Source: JAHRVQ01 sp964548025 (lineage in GTDB: Bacteria; Pseudomonadota; Gammaproteobacteria; Pseudomonadales; Azotimanducaceae). From it: DNA of 64,000 nt. The position numbers and the translations under genes are program-made. Shown in pieces: positions 18,541 through 26,697 of the stretch. Where the stretch lies: NCBI GenBank assembly GCA_964548025.1, contig CAZJRI010000003.1:1-64000 (forward strand). The letters run 5' to 3'. The notes below the pieces were generated by a model that was given only the letters and a program-made list of their open reading frames with translations, had not been told where the DNA came from and ran no database searches. The stretch's first letter is position 1. Each line of letters begins with the position of its first letter.

Positions 18541-20904
18541 TCAAAATCGGGTGGACAACTTCACTCCAACTGATCGGGGCCTGTTGCCCGTCGTTGATGG
18601 TTCATAGGGCCTCTGACTCACAGAGATTTCAGCCAGTTCATCCGTCAGATTGTTCGCAAAGAACACAACACTCCATGACTCTCCGCTTACGCCAGCGCGA
18701 AGATTGGCATTGTGATATGAGTCCTGATTGACACGTCGACTGGGTCGAATCTCGTTGTAGCTGCTCCCTGTATACCGGTAGCTAACCTGCCAGAATGCAT
18801 CATAGGATCCGAGATCGAAGTCATAACGCGCGGTGAAGTTACCTTTGAATTCCGGAACATTCGGGAGTTCTGTTCCGTCAGGGACAGACAACGTGCCATT
18901 GGGCAAGACGAAATCATCGGTGGTCTCAGCGTCGTTATAGGCCAATGCAGCAGACAAAGTGAGTTTGTTAGTTGCCAGGAAGGTTGCATCCAGCTCAAGC
19001 CCGGTAATCTCCGCTGTACTCAAGTTATAGACATTGCCGCAACAGGAGGAGAGCGCAAACTCATAAACCGTATATTGGATATCATCCCAGTCAGAACGAT
19101 AGATCGCGCCATTTAGTCTCAATCGCTGATCCATCAACATGGTTTTGAATCCAATCTCGTAGTTGGTCAGATAGTCAGCATCCCAGGACTGCTTTCCTAC
19201 TGTCGCTATCAACCCGGGATCCCGGTTGAGTCCGCCAGGCCTATATCCTTCACTGATGGTCGCATAGATCATTTTATTCTTGTCCAGGCGCCAGCTCAGG
19301 GTTCCTTTCAGTATCTGATCATCATCATCAACATCGCTGGATGTCTGAACGCTATTGTCACCAAAGAGTGATTGCCCCCAGCCGACATAACCCGATACTT
19401 CTGATTCGTTTTCAAAGTAGCGTGCACCGAGCGTCAGGCTCCATGATTCGTTGAAGTCATAGGTACCCTCACCGAAGAATGCCGTTTGTTCATCCACCCG
19501 TCTCTGATCAGTAGCAAAGAAGATATCCTTAACACCTCGTGTCCAGCGATTTGGAGACATGCCGGGTTGAACCCACTCAAGCAGGTAATCATGAGTCAGC
19601 TCATTCTGGTAGTAACCCACGGTATAATTAAATGGCCCTTCTGAATTCGATTGCAATCGAATCTCATGGGTATCCCGCTCGTAGGTGCTGTCTTCAACAA
19701 AGAACTCTTCCAGACTGGTACAGTCGGTAGCAGAATCAGTCAGTGATACAGCGCTGTAATCACAGGCATAGTAGGGTACCCAATAAGCGTCTTCGCCGTA
19801 GGCCGAATAGTCGGACGTATATTCAACGTCCCTGTCAACCACAGACCCTGCGTAGGTCAGCGTATGATTACCCAGCTCGCCCTCAAGTTTTATCGAATAC
19901 TGCGTGAAATCATCAACCATTTCGTCGGGGAAGTATCGCTGAATTTTGAGATCACCGACATTATCAGGATCGTGATCCCAGGTACCTGTTGTATCCAGTT
20001 CCTGGGTAAGAACACCAGCCGTTACAGTCCAGTTATCTGAGAGGTCCACTCGCAAAGCGGCTCTTGCACCCCACCTGCTCAGCTCGTTCGCATCATCTTC
20101 AACGAGAGCATCATTATTAATCGTCTTGGTGCGACCGAAATTATTGCCATTGTAGCCATACCCGCCTTCCAGCGTGTAGGTGCGCGTTCCCGGTACATTG
20201 TCGATATAACCACCTTCATCAACGTTCCATCCCACGACTCGAAGCGCCGCGGAGTCGCTGATCGGTATATTGACGAATCCCTCAAGAGAATAACTGGGGT
20301 CGCCATCTGATGTGCCATAGCCGCCAATATCCACACCTGCTTCAAATTCACCTATAACCGGCTTGTTCGTGATGATGCGCAATGTGCCGGATTGTGCGCT
20401 TGCTCCGTACAGGGTTCCCTGAGGCCCTGCCAGGGCTTCTATACGCTCGATATCGTAGATATGAATATCGAGATTCTGGCCAATTCCGGTTACTGGTTGC
20501 TCATCAAGATAAACGCCGACGCTCGGTTGTGAACCGGAAGGGTTTCCATCCCCACCATCCGAGGCTCCCCTCATATAAATAGTCGCAAGCCCTGGTCCCA
20601 CCGTCTTATAGGAAAGGCTGGGTAGCATCTCGGCATAGTCATCGAAACTCTGTATCCCCAGTTCTTCAAGCCTTGAGTTGTCCAGCGCCTGCAGACTGAT
20701 CGGGACATTCTGCAAAGTCTGATCCCGTTTCTGTGCGGTAACGACCACTTCCTCAATTACCCGGGGTTCAGCAGCATATACCTCAACGCCTGCAACAGAC
20801 GAAGCAGCAACCAGAGTCCCGCACAACAATCCTTTCTGAATGCGTATAGCCCGCGCAATTGGACGTAACTTCAGCACGCCAGGCAATTCTTCTTTCTGAC
20901 TCAT
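18541..20904 (-). CDS. TonB-dependent outer-membrane receptor
   Basis: A ligand-gated outer-membrane channel, about 787 residues. A signal peptide (G-L-L-C-G-T-L-V-A-A-S-S-V-A-G-V-E-V-Y-A) precedes E-E-V-V-V-T-A-Q-K-R-D-Q-T-L-Q, which starts the plug domain. The plug contains L-Y-G-A-S-A-Q-S-G-T-L-R-I-I-T-N-K-P. The C-terminus ends in G-V-K-L-S-T-R-F with a terminal Phe, as in outer-membrane barrels. Similarity is to the broad TBDR group used for siderophores, vitamins or polycyclic/oligosaccharide ligands; the substrate is not decided. The ATG at 20904 is chosen because GGGAGGGAG lies just upstream. Confidence 0.93.
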   Translation of the reverse strand: MSQKEELPGVLKLRPIARAIRIQKGLLCGTLVAASSVAGVEVYAAEPRVIEEVVVTAQKRDQTLQNVPISLQALDNSRLEELGIQSFDDYAEMLPSLSYKTVGPGLATIYMRGASDGGDGNPSGSQPSVGVYLDEQPVTGIGQNLDIHIYDIERIEALAGPQGTLYGASAQSGTLRIITNKPVIGEFEAGVDIGGYGTSDGDPSYSLEGFVNIPISDSAALRVVGWNVDEGGYIDNVPGTRTYTLEGGYGYNGNNFGRTKTINNDALVEDDANELSRWGARAALRVDLSDNWTVTAGVLTQELDTTGTWDHDPDNVGDLKIQRYFPDEMVDDFTQYSIKLEGELGNHTLTYAGSVVDRDVEYTSDYSAYGEDAYWVPYYACDYSAVSLTDSATDCTSLEEFFVEDSTYERDTHEIRLQSNSEGPFNYTVGYYQNELTHDYLLEWVQPGMSPNRWTRGVKDIFFATDQRRVDEQTAFFGEGTYDFNESWSLTLGARYFENESEVSGYVGWGQSLFGDNSVQTSSDVDDDDQILKGTLSWRLDKNKMIYATISEGYRPGGLNRDPGLIATVGKQSWDADYLTNYEIGFKTMLMDQRLRLNGAIYRSDWDDIQYTVYEFALSSCCGNVYNLSTAEITGLELDATFLATNKLTLSAALAYNDAETTDDFVLPNGTLSVPDGTELPNVPEFKGNFTARYDFDLGSYDAFWQVSYRYTGSSYNEIRPSRRVNQDSYHNANLRAGVSGESWSVVFFANNLTDELAEISVSQRPYEPSTTGNRPRSVGVKLSTRF

Positions 20905-21318
20905 GGTCAACTCCCTCCCAAAGGCAAGTATCAAATCCCCTCAAACCAGCAATACGCTATCTGAAGATTTCATTTTTCTATTTTTCGCGCCTATACCTGA
21001 GCATATTCTTCCAGTTCGCAGAGAATACCTATGAACAGGTCTTCAATATAGTGGCGGCGTATTCAATTTAACCTAAAGCCGACTCATGTTGTCGCGGCAC
21101 ACAGGACGCCGCTGGACACAAGCACGGTACCCGTGACTTTACTGATACTTTGCAGACATTGCCAAGCGCCAAGGTTTACCTTTACTTACCGAAAAGTGAA
21201 TTAATTTCACTGCTGGAGCGACAAATATCTCAACCTGGATCACGAACTCGCCACTCGAATTTCCCAACCGCTTTATGTCACAATGCGTGGTCCAGTTGGC
21301 CATGAGGTGGTAATCACT
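20905..21318. other. Divergent intergenic region
   Basis: This 414-base stretch between the divergent TonB receptor and esterase genes shows no convincing gene. It holds the ribosome sites of both genes and a perfect 5-3-5 inverted repeat, CACGG-TAC-CCGTG at 21123-21135, which could be an operator. I see no clear promoter consensus. Confidence 0.4.
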
Positions 21319-22356
21319 ATGAATAAAAAAATAACCGAAGACCCCAGAATTGATCCTCGCATCAAAATGATATTTGGCGAAATGGAGCTGATGGATCCCG
21401 CCGAAGATGTACCCAACAGGGAGGTCTTGCTCGAAGCGGCACATACGCCTGAAGCGATTGCTGCAAGAGAAAACCTGAATGCATTCCTGGGCATGTGTGA
21501 CAGCGAAGAAATTGCCTCCTCCCAGGGATTGTCAACCGAAACCAGGACATTCACCTCCTCACCTGACGGGAATACAATCAATATTCAATATATTCGCCCG
21601 GACAACAATGAAACGCTGCCTTGTGTTTACTACATTCATGGCGGCGGTATGCAATCCATGTCCTGTTACGACGGAAACTACAAAGCGTGGGGAAGGATTA
21701 TCGCATCCAACAACGTCGCCGTTGCGATGGTGGACTTTCGGAACGCGCTGACGCCTTCTTCTGCCCCTGAAGTAGAACCATTCCCTGCTGGTCTTAATGA
21801 CTGCGTATCCGGCGTTAAATGGGTTCATGAGAATGCCGGTGACCTCGGGATTGATCCCGCGAGAATCATCATTGCCGGTGAAAGCGGAGGTGGCAATCTG
21901 ACCCTGGCAACCGGCTTAAAGCTGAAGCAGGACGGTGACCAGCAGATCATCCAGGGTCTCTACGCACTTTGCCCCTATATCGCTGGTAAATGGCCGCTTG
22001 ATGAGAACCCCTCCTCGACCGAAAACAACGGGATTCTGCTGGAATTGCACAACAACAACGGCCCGATGGCTTACGGTATAGAAGCATTGAATGAAGGTAA
22101 TCCACTCGCCTGGCCGGGTCTTGCATCAATCGAAGATGTGAAAGACCTCGTCCCGACTGTGATCAGCGTAAATGAATGCGACCCTTTGCGTGATGAGGGC
22201 ATCAATTTCTACCGCCTGTTGTTGCAAGCAGGTGTCAGTGCAAGATGCAGACAGGTTATGGGCACGATTCACGGAACCGAGATTTTTCCCATGTGTTGCC
22301 CGGAAATAAGCAGGGATACCGCCAGAGATCTTGCCGCCTTCTGCAGCGGGACATAG
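21319..22356 (+). CDS. Alpha/beta hydrolase, hormone-sensitive-lipase-type esterase
   Basis: A 345-residue esterase of the hormone-sensitive lipase group (alpha/beta hydrolase fold-3). It has the oxyanion motif Y-I-H-G-G-G-M, the nucleophile motif G-E-S-G-G-G-N and a likely catalytic His in I-H-G-T-E. No signal peptide is present, so it is cytoplasmic. The ATG at 21319 has GAGGTGG eight bases upstream and is preferred over 21283. A quinone oxidoreductase gene follows 21 bases downstream on the same strand, suggesting an operon. The N-terminal about 80 residues form the cap region. Confidence 0.9.
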   Translation: MNKKITEDPRIDPRIKMIFGEMELMDPAEDVPNREVLLEAAHTPEAIAARENLNAFLGMCDSEEIASSQGLSTETRTFTSSPDGNTINIQYIRPDNNETLPCVYYIHGGGMQSMSCYDGNYKAWGRIIASNNVAVAMVDFRNALTPSSAPEVEPFPAGLNDCVSGVKWVHENAGDLGIDPARIIIAGESGGGNLTLATGLKLKQDGDQQIIQGLYALCPYIAGKWPLDENPSSTENNGILLELHNNNGPMAYGIEALNEGNPLAWPGLASIEDVKDLVPTVISVNECDPLRDEGINFYRLLLQAGVSARCRQVMGTIHGTEIFPMCCPEISRDTARDLAAFCSGT

Positions 22357-22377
22357 GTTATTGTTGGAATTAAATTA

Positions 22378-23337
22378 ATGAAAGTTGTGTATTGTGTTAA
22401 ATATGGTTCTCACGAAGATCTTGAGATTACGGAAATAGACGCACCCGGTGCTCCGGCAGATGGGCAGGTTAAAGTCGATATCAAATCCCGGGGCATACAA
22501 TTCAGTGATCTTGTCAGGATTGCCGGAAACTATCAGGACAGTTCCGAGCTACCTTTCGTGGTGGGCGGAGAGGCCGCCGGTATCGTATCCGAAGTCGCCA
22601 GTGACGTTCAGGGTCTCTCGGTAGGAGATCGTGTTCTGACTCCAGGTGGCTGTATCGAGCAGATAAACATATCTGCAAAAGCCGTGACGCCTATTCCCGA
22701 AACGGCTGATATGGATGTCGCCGCATCTTTCAGGAATAACTATGCCACTGCATATTACGGATTACAGCGAGCCAATCTGCAACCCGGAGAGACCCTACTG
22801 GTTCAGGCTGCTGCAAGTGGGGTAGGACTCGCGGCTGTAGACCTGGGCAAGCTCTATGGCGCAAATGTTATCGGAACCGCCAGTTCAGATGAGAAACTGG
22901 CAGTCGTGGAGAAGCTGGGTGCCGATCACGTAATCAACTATACCGATGGCTTTCGCGATCGCGTTAAAGAACTCACCGGGGGACGGGGTGCTGACGTTAT
23001 CTACGACCCGGTAGGCGGCGATGTCTTCGATGAATCCATGCGCTGTATAGCACCATTCGGTCGCATCCTCATCGTTGGTTTCACAGGTGGAAGACCCGCC
23101 CTTGCCAAAACCAATCACCTGCTGGTTAAGGACGCTTCGGTAATCGGTTATACCATGGGAGGACTCCAGCGCCATGATCCCGAACGAAATGCACTCAATT
23201 CACAAACGTTGATGAGCTGGCTGGGTAGCGGCAGGATAAAACCGTTTATCTCTCACAAAATGAGCATGGACGAGATTGTCGATGGCTATCAGTTGTTGGT
23301 GGACAGAAAGGTCGTTGGGAAAGTCATAATAAACTAG
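22378..23337 (+). CDS. NADPH:quinone oxidoreductase-type MDR protein (zinc-free)
   Basis: A 319-residue medium-chain reductase without the zinc-ligand cysteines. It has the quinone-oxidoreductase pattern Q-F-S-D-L-V-R-I-A-G-N-Y, then P-F-V-V-G-G-E-A-A-G and the nucleotide-binding A-A-A-S-G-V-G-L-A-A. A later G-G-R-G-A-D-V-I-Y-D-P-V-G-G segment and a C-terminal G-K-V-I-I complete the family. It probably reduces an enone, quinone or enoyl thioester with NADPH. It follows the esterase by 21 bases and is convergent with the kinase-like gene. Confidence 0.9.
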   Translation: MKVVYCVKYGSHEDLEITEIDAPGAPADGQVKVDIKSRGIQFSDLVRIAGNYQDSSELPFVVGGEAAGIVSEVASDVQGLSVGDRVLTPGGCIEQINISAKAVTPIPETADMDVAASFRNNYATAYYGLQRANLQPGETLLVQAAASGVGLAAVDLGKLYGANVIGTASSDEKLAVVEKLGADHVINYTDGFRDRVKELTGGRGADVIYDPVGGDVFDESMRCIAPFGRILIVGFTGGRPALAKTNHLLVKDASVIGYTMGGLQRHDPERNALNSQTLMSWLGSGRIKPFISHKMSMDEIVDGYQLLVDRKVVGKVIIN

Positions 23338-23340
23338 CTC

Positions 23341-23360
23341 TGGTTGGTTTCAACCAATCA
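23341..23360. terminator. Possible hairpin terminator between convergent genes
   Basis: TTGGTT (23344-23349) and AACCAA (23352-23357) form a compact stem that can extend three more pairs on each side, one of them G-U. It lies four bases after the oxidoreductase stop, between convergent genes. No strong T run follows on either strand, so activity as a terminator is uncertain. Confidence 0.35.
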
Positions 23361-23439
23361 CGCACTATCTGCTGTGCTGTTGATCTCTTCATTACTATCG
23401 TCTGGGTAGTATGGCACTAACTTATGACACAATTGACTG

Positions 23440-24237
23440 CTAGCCCGTATCCCCTACCTCATCTACCTGCGATCTCGCCATCTTGTCTGCGGTTCTTTCG
23501 TTTATTGCCTCGATATCTTTTCTCAGCGCACCATCAACCTGTCGTTTGTTTGCATAGGCGAGGAACGCACGTAATTTATCGCTCTTACTCGCCCGCTCCG
23601 TCCTTCTGGACAGGGTTTCAAGATCTCTCAATTTTCGATGTCGGAGCCCCATCATGGGTCTGCTTGATTCCAGATCAATCAGCCTGACATGGCATGCCTT
23701 GTCGACATACCGGACAAAGATGTGTTTCGCATAGAGATTGCGATGCTCAATACCCGCATCATGCAATTTCGAAATTGCACGACCAACAGATCTGGCAATC
23801 TCCTGCTTTTTAGTTGATGTAATCCCTGAGTTCGATGCCAGAATCTTATCCAGGGGATGGTAATTTATCAGTGCTTCAGTCACCAGTACGGCCTGATATT
23901 CACCCTGCACTTTCCGCCAGCCAAAATAGACAACGTCAAGACAGGGGATTTCTTTTTCGTGGTACCAGTTTATCTTGTCGAATTCGGCCTTTAGAGTGGG
24001 CACTCTCAGTCGGAACATACCGGGTTTGTAGGTCAGATGATTACTCTGCCTCTTGACATAAAACACACTGTTTTCACGCTCAAACCGGCAGACGGTACTC
24101 CAACCTCCCCTGTCAAAATTACCCTCGTCCACGGGCTCAAGATTCAATGTCCACCAGGAATCAAATGTATTGAGCCCCTCACCCGTCAGATAAGGGTCCC
24201 AGCCGGGGGATATAAATTGTTGTTTTAATAACGGCAT
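23440..24237 (-). CDS. InaA / lipopolysaccharide-kinase-like protein
   Basis: A 265-residue protein of the InaA/WaaP (lipopolysaccharide kinase) family. The N-terminus has the W-W-x-x-x-x-x-P-V-D-E-x-N-x-x-R-G-G-W-S-x-V pattern and Y-V-K-R-Q-S-N, where the Lys corresponds to the ATP-binding lysine. The catalytic-loop region is I-E-H-R-N-L-Y-A-K-H-I-F-V, with Asn where active kinases have Asp. The metal-binding region is R-L-I-D-L-E-S-S-R. Relatives phosphorylate lipid-A core heptose, but the Asp-to-Asn change leaves activity in doubt. It is monocistronic and cytoplasmic. Confidence 0.88.
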   Translation of the reverse strand: MPLLKQQFISPGWDPYLTGEGLNTFDSWWTLNLEPVDEGNFDRGGWSTVCRFERENSVFYVKRQSNHLTYKPGMFRLRVPTLKAEFDKINWYHEKEIPCLDVVYFGWRKVQGEYQAVLVTEALINYHPLDKILASNSGITSTKKQEIARSVGRAISKLHDAGIEHRNLYAKHIFVRYVDKACHVRLIDLESSRPMMGLRHRKLRDLETLSRRTERASKSDKLRAFLAYANKRQVDGALRKDIEAINERTADKMARSQVDEVGDTG

Positions 24238-24364
24238 CGAATACCCGTAATGTCCCTTTCGATAATCCCGATTCTGGTATGAGAACCGAGAGTAGGATAT
24301 AAAGCAACTTTATTGCCTCCCGTGGCACAGATTAACGCTTAACGCCCAACAAGGACTGAGAATT

Positions 24365-25030
24365 TTGGCAGAAGAAGCCCGAAACTATAAGTCGCGAATC
24401 AAGCACAACCCGCAAGTTGCAGAAGACTACAAGGATAGAAAAGCTCACAAGCACCAGGCGGAGATGAATCTCGTGCGTAAGGGCTTCGAAATGGTTGATG
24501 GCGTTTCCAGTGTGCTGGATGCTCCCTGCGGCGTCGGTCGAGCTACCATACTGCTGGCGTCCATGGGTTTCACTGCAACCGGACTGGATCTGGGCGAGGG
24601 CGCCGTCGCTGCCGCACGAGACGAACTTGAAGCTTCCGGATATCCAGGCGAAATTGTCGCCGGTGACATGGAGAACCTCGACTACAAAGACCGTTGGTTC
24701 GACGCTGTACTCTGCTTTAGACTCTATCACCACTTTCCGAATGAGAAGATACGCGAGAAGATCATCGCTGAAATCTGCCGGGTCGCTGGCAAATATGTAC
24801 TCATCTCTTATTTCTCTCCCTATTCATTTACTTCGGTCAAACGTGCCCTGCGTGCCAGACTTACCGCAAAGAAATCCATGCAGCATGCAACATCACTTGA
24901 TTCAATCGTTGAAAAATTCAGCCAGCAGGGCTTTAGCCTTGTTGCCGACAATGCCCAGTTACCATTCCTGCATACCTTGCATCTGGCTGTTTTCAAGCGA
25001 AATACAGCCCAACCTGGCCAGGAGGCTTAG
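24365..25030 (+). CDS. Class I SAM-dependent methyltransferase
   Basis: A 221-residue methyltransferase. Motif I is V-L-D-A-P-C-G-V-G-R-A-T, the acidic strand-2 end is G-L-D-L-G-E-G-A, and a later D-M-E-N-L-D-Y and F-D-A-V-L-C-F-R-L-Y-H-H-F complete the Rossmann core (Methyltransf_11 type). Start is a TTG at 24365, supported by AAGGA about ten bases upstream and by conserved residues before the next Met. The substrate is unknown. It is transcribed divergently from the kinase-like gene 127 bp away. Confidence 0.85.
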   Translation: MAEEARNYKSRIKHNPQVAEDYKDRKAHKHQAEMNLVRKGFEMVDGVSSVLDAPCGVGRATILLASMGFTATGLDLGEGAVAAARDELEASGYPGEIVAGDMENLDYKDRWFDAVLCFRLYHHFPNEKIREKIIAEICRVAGKYVLISYFSPYSFTSVKRALRARLTAKKSMQHATSLDSIVEKFSQQGFSLVADNAQLPFLHTLHLAVFKRNTAQPGQEA

Positions 25031-25158
25031 CCAGCGTCAGGTAGGGAGTTGATTACTCTTTTCTGCAACAGCGATACTCAAGCCAGAATTCATCTCGGAT
25101 ATGGATTTAAGACGAACATATTCTCGTGGTGAGGACACCATCGGTCACGGCTGGCTTC

Positions 25159-25974
25159 CTAGGATCGCACACCTCTATCCTTGCGGCCACGGTAATCCTG
25201 ATCAAACAGGCGTTTTGGATGCAGTCCATTTACATGGCCCATGAAGCCCGGTTCCCTGATGCTATAGCCGAGTAAACTCTGTACGCGGGGTGAAAATTGA
25301 GCAGCCCTCTCAGGCGGAACCACGAGGCTCATATTCTCCAGTTGCCGAAGCCAGGGCTGACAATATTGTGGCGTTATCGCCATTCTTGTTGACTCCGAAT
25401 TATTACCACCGCCCCTGTGAAGCAGTGCACCGTGATATACAATGACTGAGCCGGCCATCATGATAACCTGCTGAATATCCTGTTCTTTTATATCTTTCTC
25501 GCTCTCTAGAAGATGACTTCGTGCTATGAATTCGGTTGCGCCATTTTCTTCCGTAAAGTCATCAAACGCCCAGAGTGCGCTCATACCGTTTAATTCAGTG
25601 CGAGGTCTGTTTGGCACCTGGCCATGATCAGCGTGAAAGCTCTGGGGTGTTTCGCCTGGATGAATATTAATCACGAGATTCGAACTCAGCAGAAAATTCG
25701 GAGAGAGGAATTCATCGATAATCGACAAAACCCTGTCATGCTCAACAATCAGTGCCAGTTGAGGCAATTTGGCAAGCAGCGCATAGACCCGCTCAGTCGA
25801 ATAACCTTCAAAGTCGTTTCGCCCCATATGTGTCTTCTTAAGCCATGGCTTGAGCGCCGTCTTAACAGATGCAACCTGTTCAGCGGTCAGGACATCCTGA
25901 AGAATGATGTAGCCATTTTCAGCAACTGATTCAACCTGTTCTTTGAGGTTCACGATAGGGGATCCCGATATCAT
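25159..25974 (-). CDS. Phytanoyl-CoA dioxygenase (PhyH) family protein
   Basis: An Fe(II)/2-oxoglutarate-dependent dioxygenase-like protein of about 271 residues. The iron ligands are seen as H-A-D in S-F-H-A-D-H-G-Q and a distal His in L-L-H-R-G-G-G-N-N-S, followed by the likely 2-oxoglutarate Arg in S-T-R-M-A. Family members hydroxylate phytanoyl-CoA, ectoine or diverse lipids; the substrate is unknown here. I chose the ATG at 25974 because the longer form starts at TTG and overlaps the upstream gene by 50 bp. No good ribosome site is visible, so the start is uncertain. It follows the membrane-protein gene on the same strand. Confidence 0.85.
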   Translation of the reverse strand: MISGSPIVNLKEQVESVAENGYIILQDVLTAEQVASVKTALKPWLKKTHMGRNDFEGYSTERVYALLAKLPQLALIVEHDRVLSIIDEFLSPNFLLSSNLVINIHPGETPQSFHADHGQVPNRPRTELNGMSALWAFDDFTEENGATEFIARSHLLESEKDIKEQDIQQVIMMAGSVIVYHGALLHRGGGNNSESTRMAITPQYCQPWLRQLENMSLVVPPERAAQFSPRVQSLLGYSIREPGFMGHVNGLHPKRLFDQDYRGRKDRGVRS

Positions 25975-25996
25975 TTTGGTACAATCATAAAATGCA

Positions 25997-26512
25997 TTAC
26001 CGGGGTTGCCAATCCCGGTATTTAATATGAGCGGGCTCACTGGCAACCTTCACCTTGTCAGACTGATCCGCTAACCATTCAAACCACTCTCCCCAGGAAG
26101 GTTGATTGGATTCCTCCCGCAAATCATATTGAATCTGCTTCAATTTGCGATTCATCGTGGATACGACGCCGCCAACCAGATCAATCACCAGTGAAAAAGG
26201 TGCAATTCGGCTATAGACAAGCAATCCCATCGTCTCGAACGACGTAGTAACTGTCACTGCGGCATTCGTGTACGCATCCCCCCGGGCTCGCAGCTCTTCA
26301 AGGGTCATACCATCCGGAAGCGTTTGTACCAGGGCGATCGCCTCTGCCAGTACGGGATTGTAGAAGGTTTGCATCAGGTTACTGGCAACCGCATCTTTCT
26401 GTTGTGTTCGGTATTGGATAATCTGAAAATAGCCAAAAACCAGGCCGGTCAATATCGAACCGGCACCAATAATTTCAGCCCAATTGGCGACTGAGGTTAA
26501 AGTGGCATCCAT
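25997..26512 (-). CDS. Hypothetical membrane-anchored protein (DUF4760-like)
   Basis: A 171-residue protein with one N-terminal membrane segment (about residues 8-28, A-E-I-I-G-A-G-S-I-L-T-G-L-V-F-G-Y-F) and then a helical soluble region containing I-Q-Y-R-T-Q-Q-K-D-A-V-A. A short hydrophobic patch (E-T-M-G-L-L-V-Y-S) follows. The layout resembles DUF4760-type proteins, whose function is unknown. GGGAGGA lies six bases before the ATG at 26512. It is upstream of the PhyH gene with 22 bp between, so they are probably co-transcribed. Confidence 0.75.
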   Translation of the reverse strand: MDATLTSVANWAEIIGAGSILTGLVFGYFQIIQYRTQQKDAVASNLMQTFYNPVLAEAIALVQTLPDGMTLEELRARGDAYTNAAVTVTTSFETMGLLVYSRIAPFSLVIDLVGGVVSTMNRKLKQIQYDLREESNQPSWGEWFEWLADQSDKVKVASEPAHIKYRDWQPR

Positions 26513-26697
26513 AGACGATCCTCCCAAGGCTTTTTATTAAGTATGATCATTTCTGCACCGAAAGACGAACAACAGAATTAATCCTGGATGTGCCTGGCAC
26601 AGTACGCAAGAGTCGCTTTGTATTAACTTGAATCAAACAGGATAGGGTACGTGAATAGCCAGCTTATAACTACAAATCTCTCATTCTGTATTTATGA

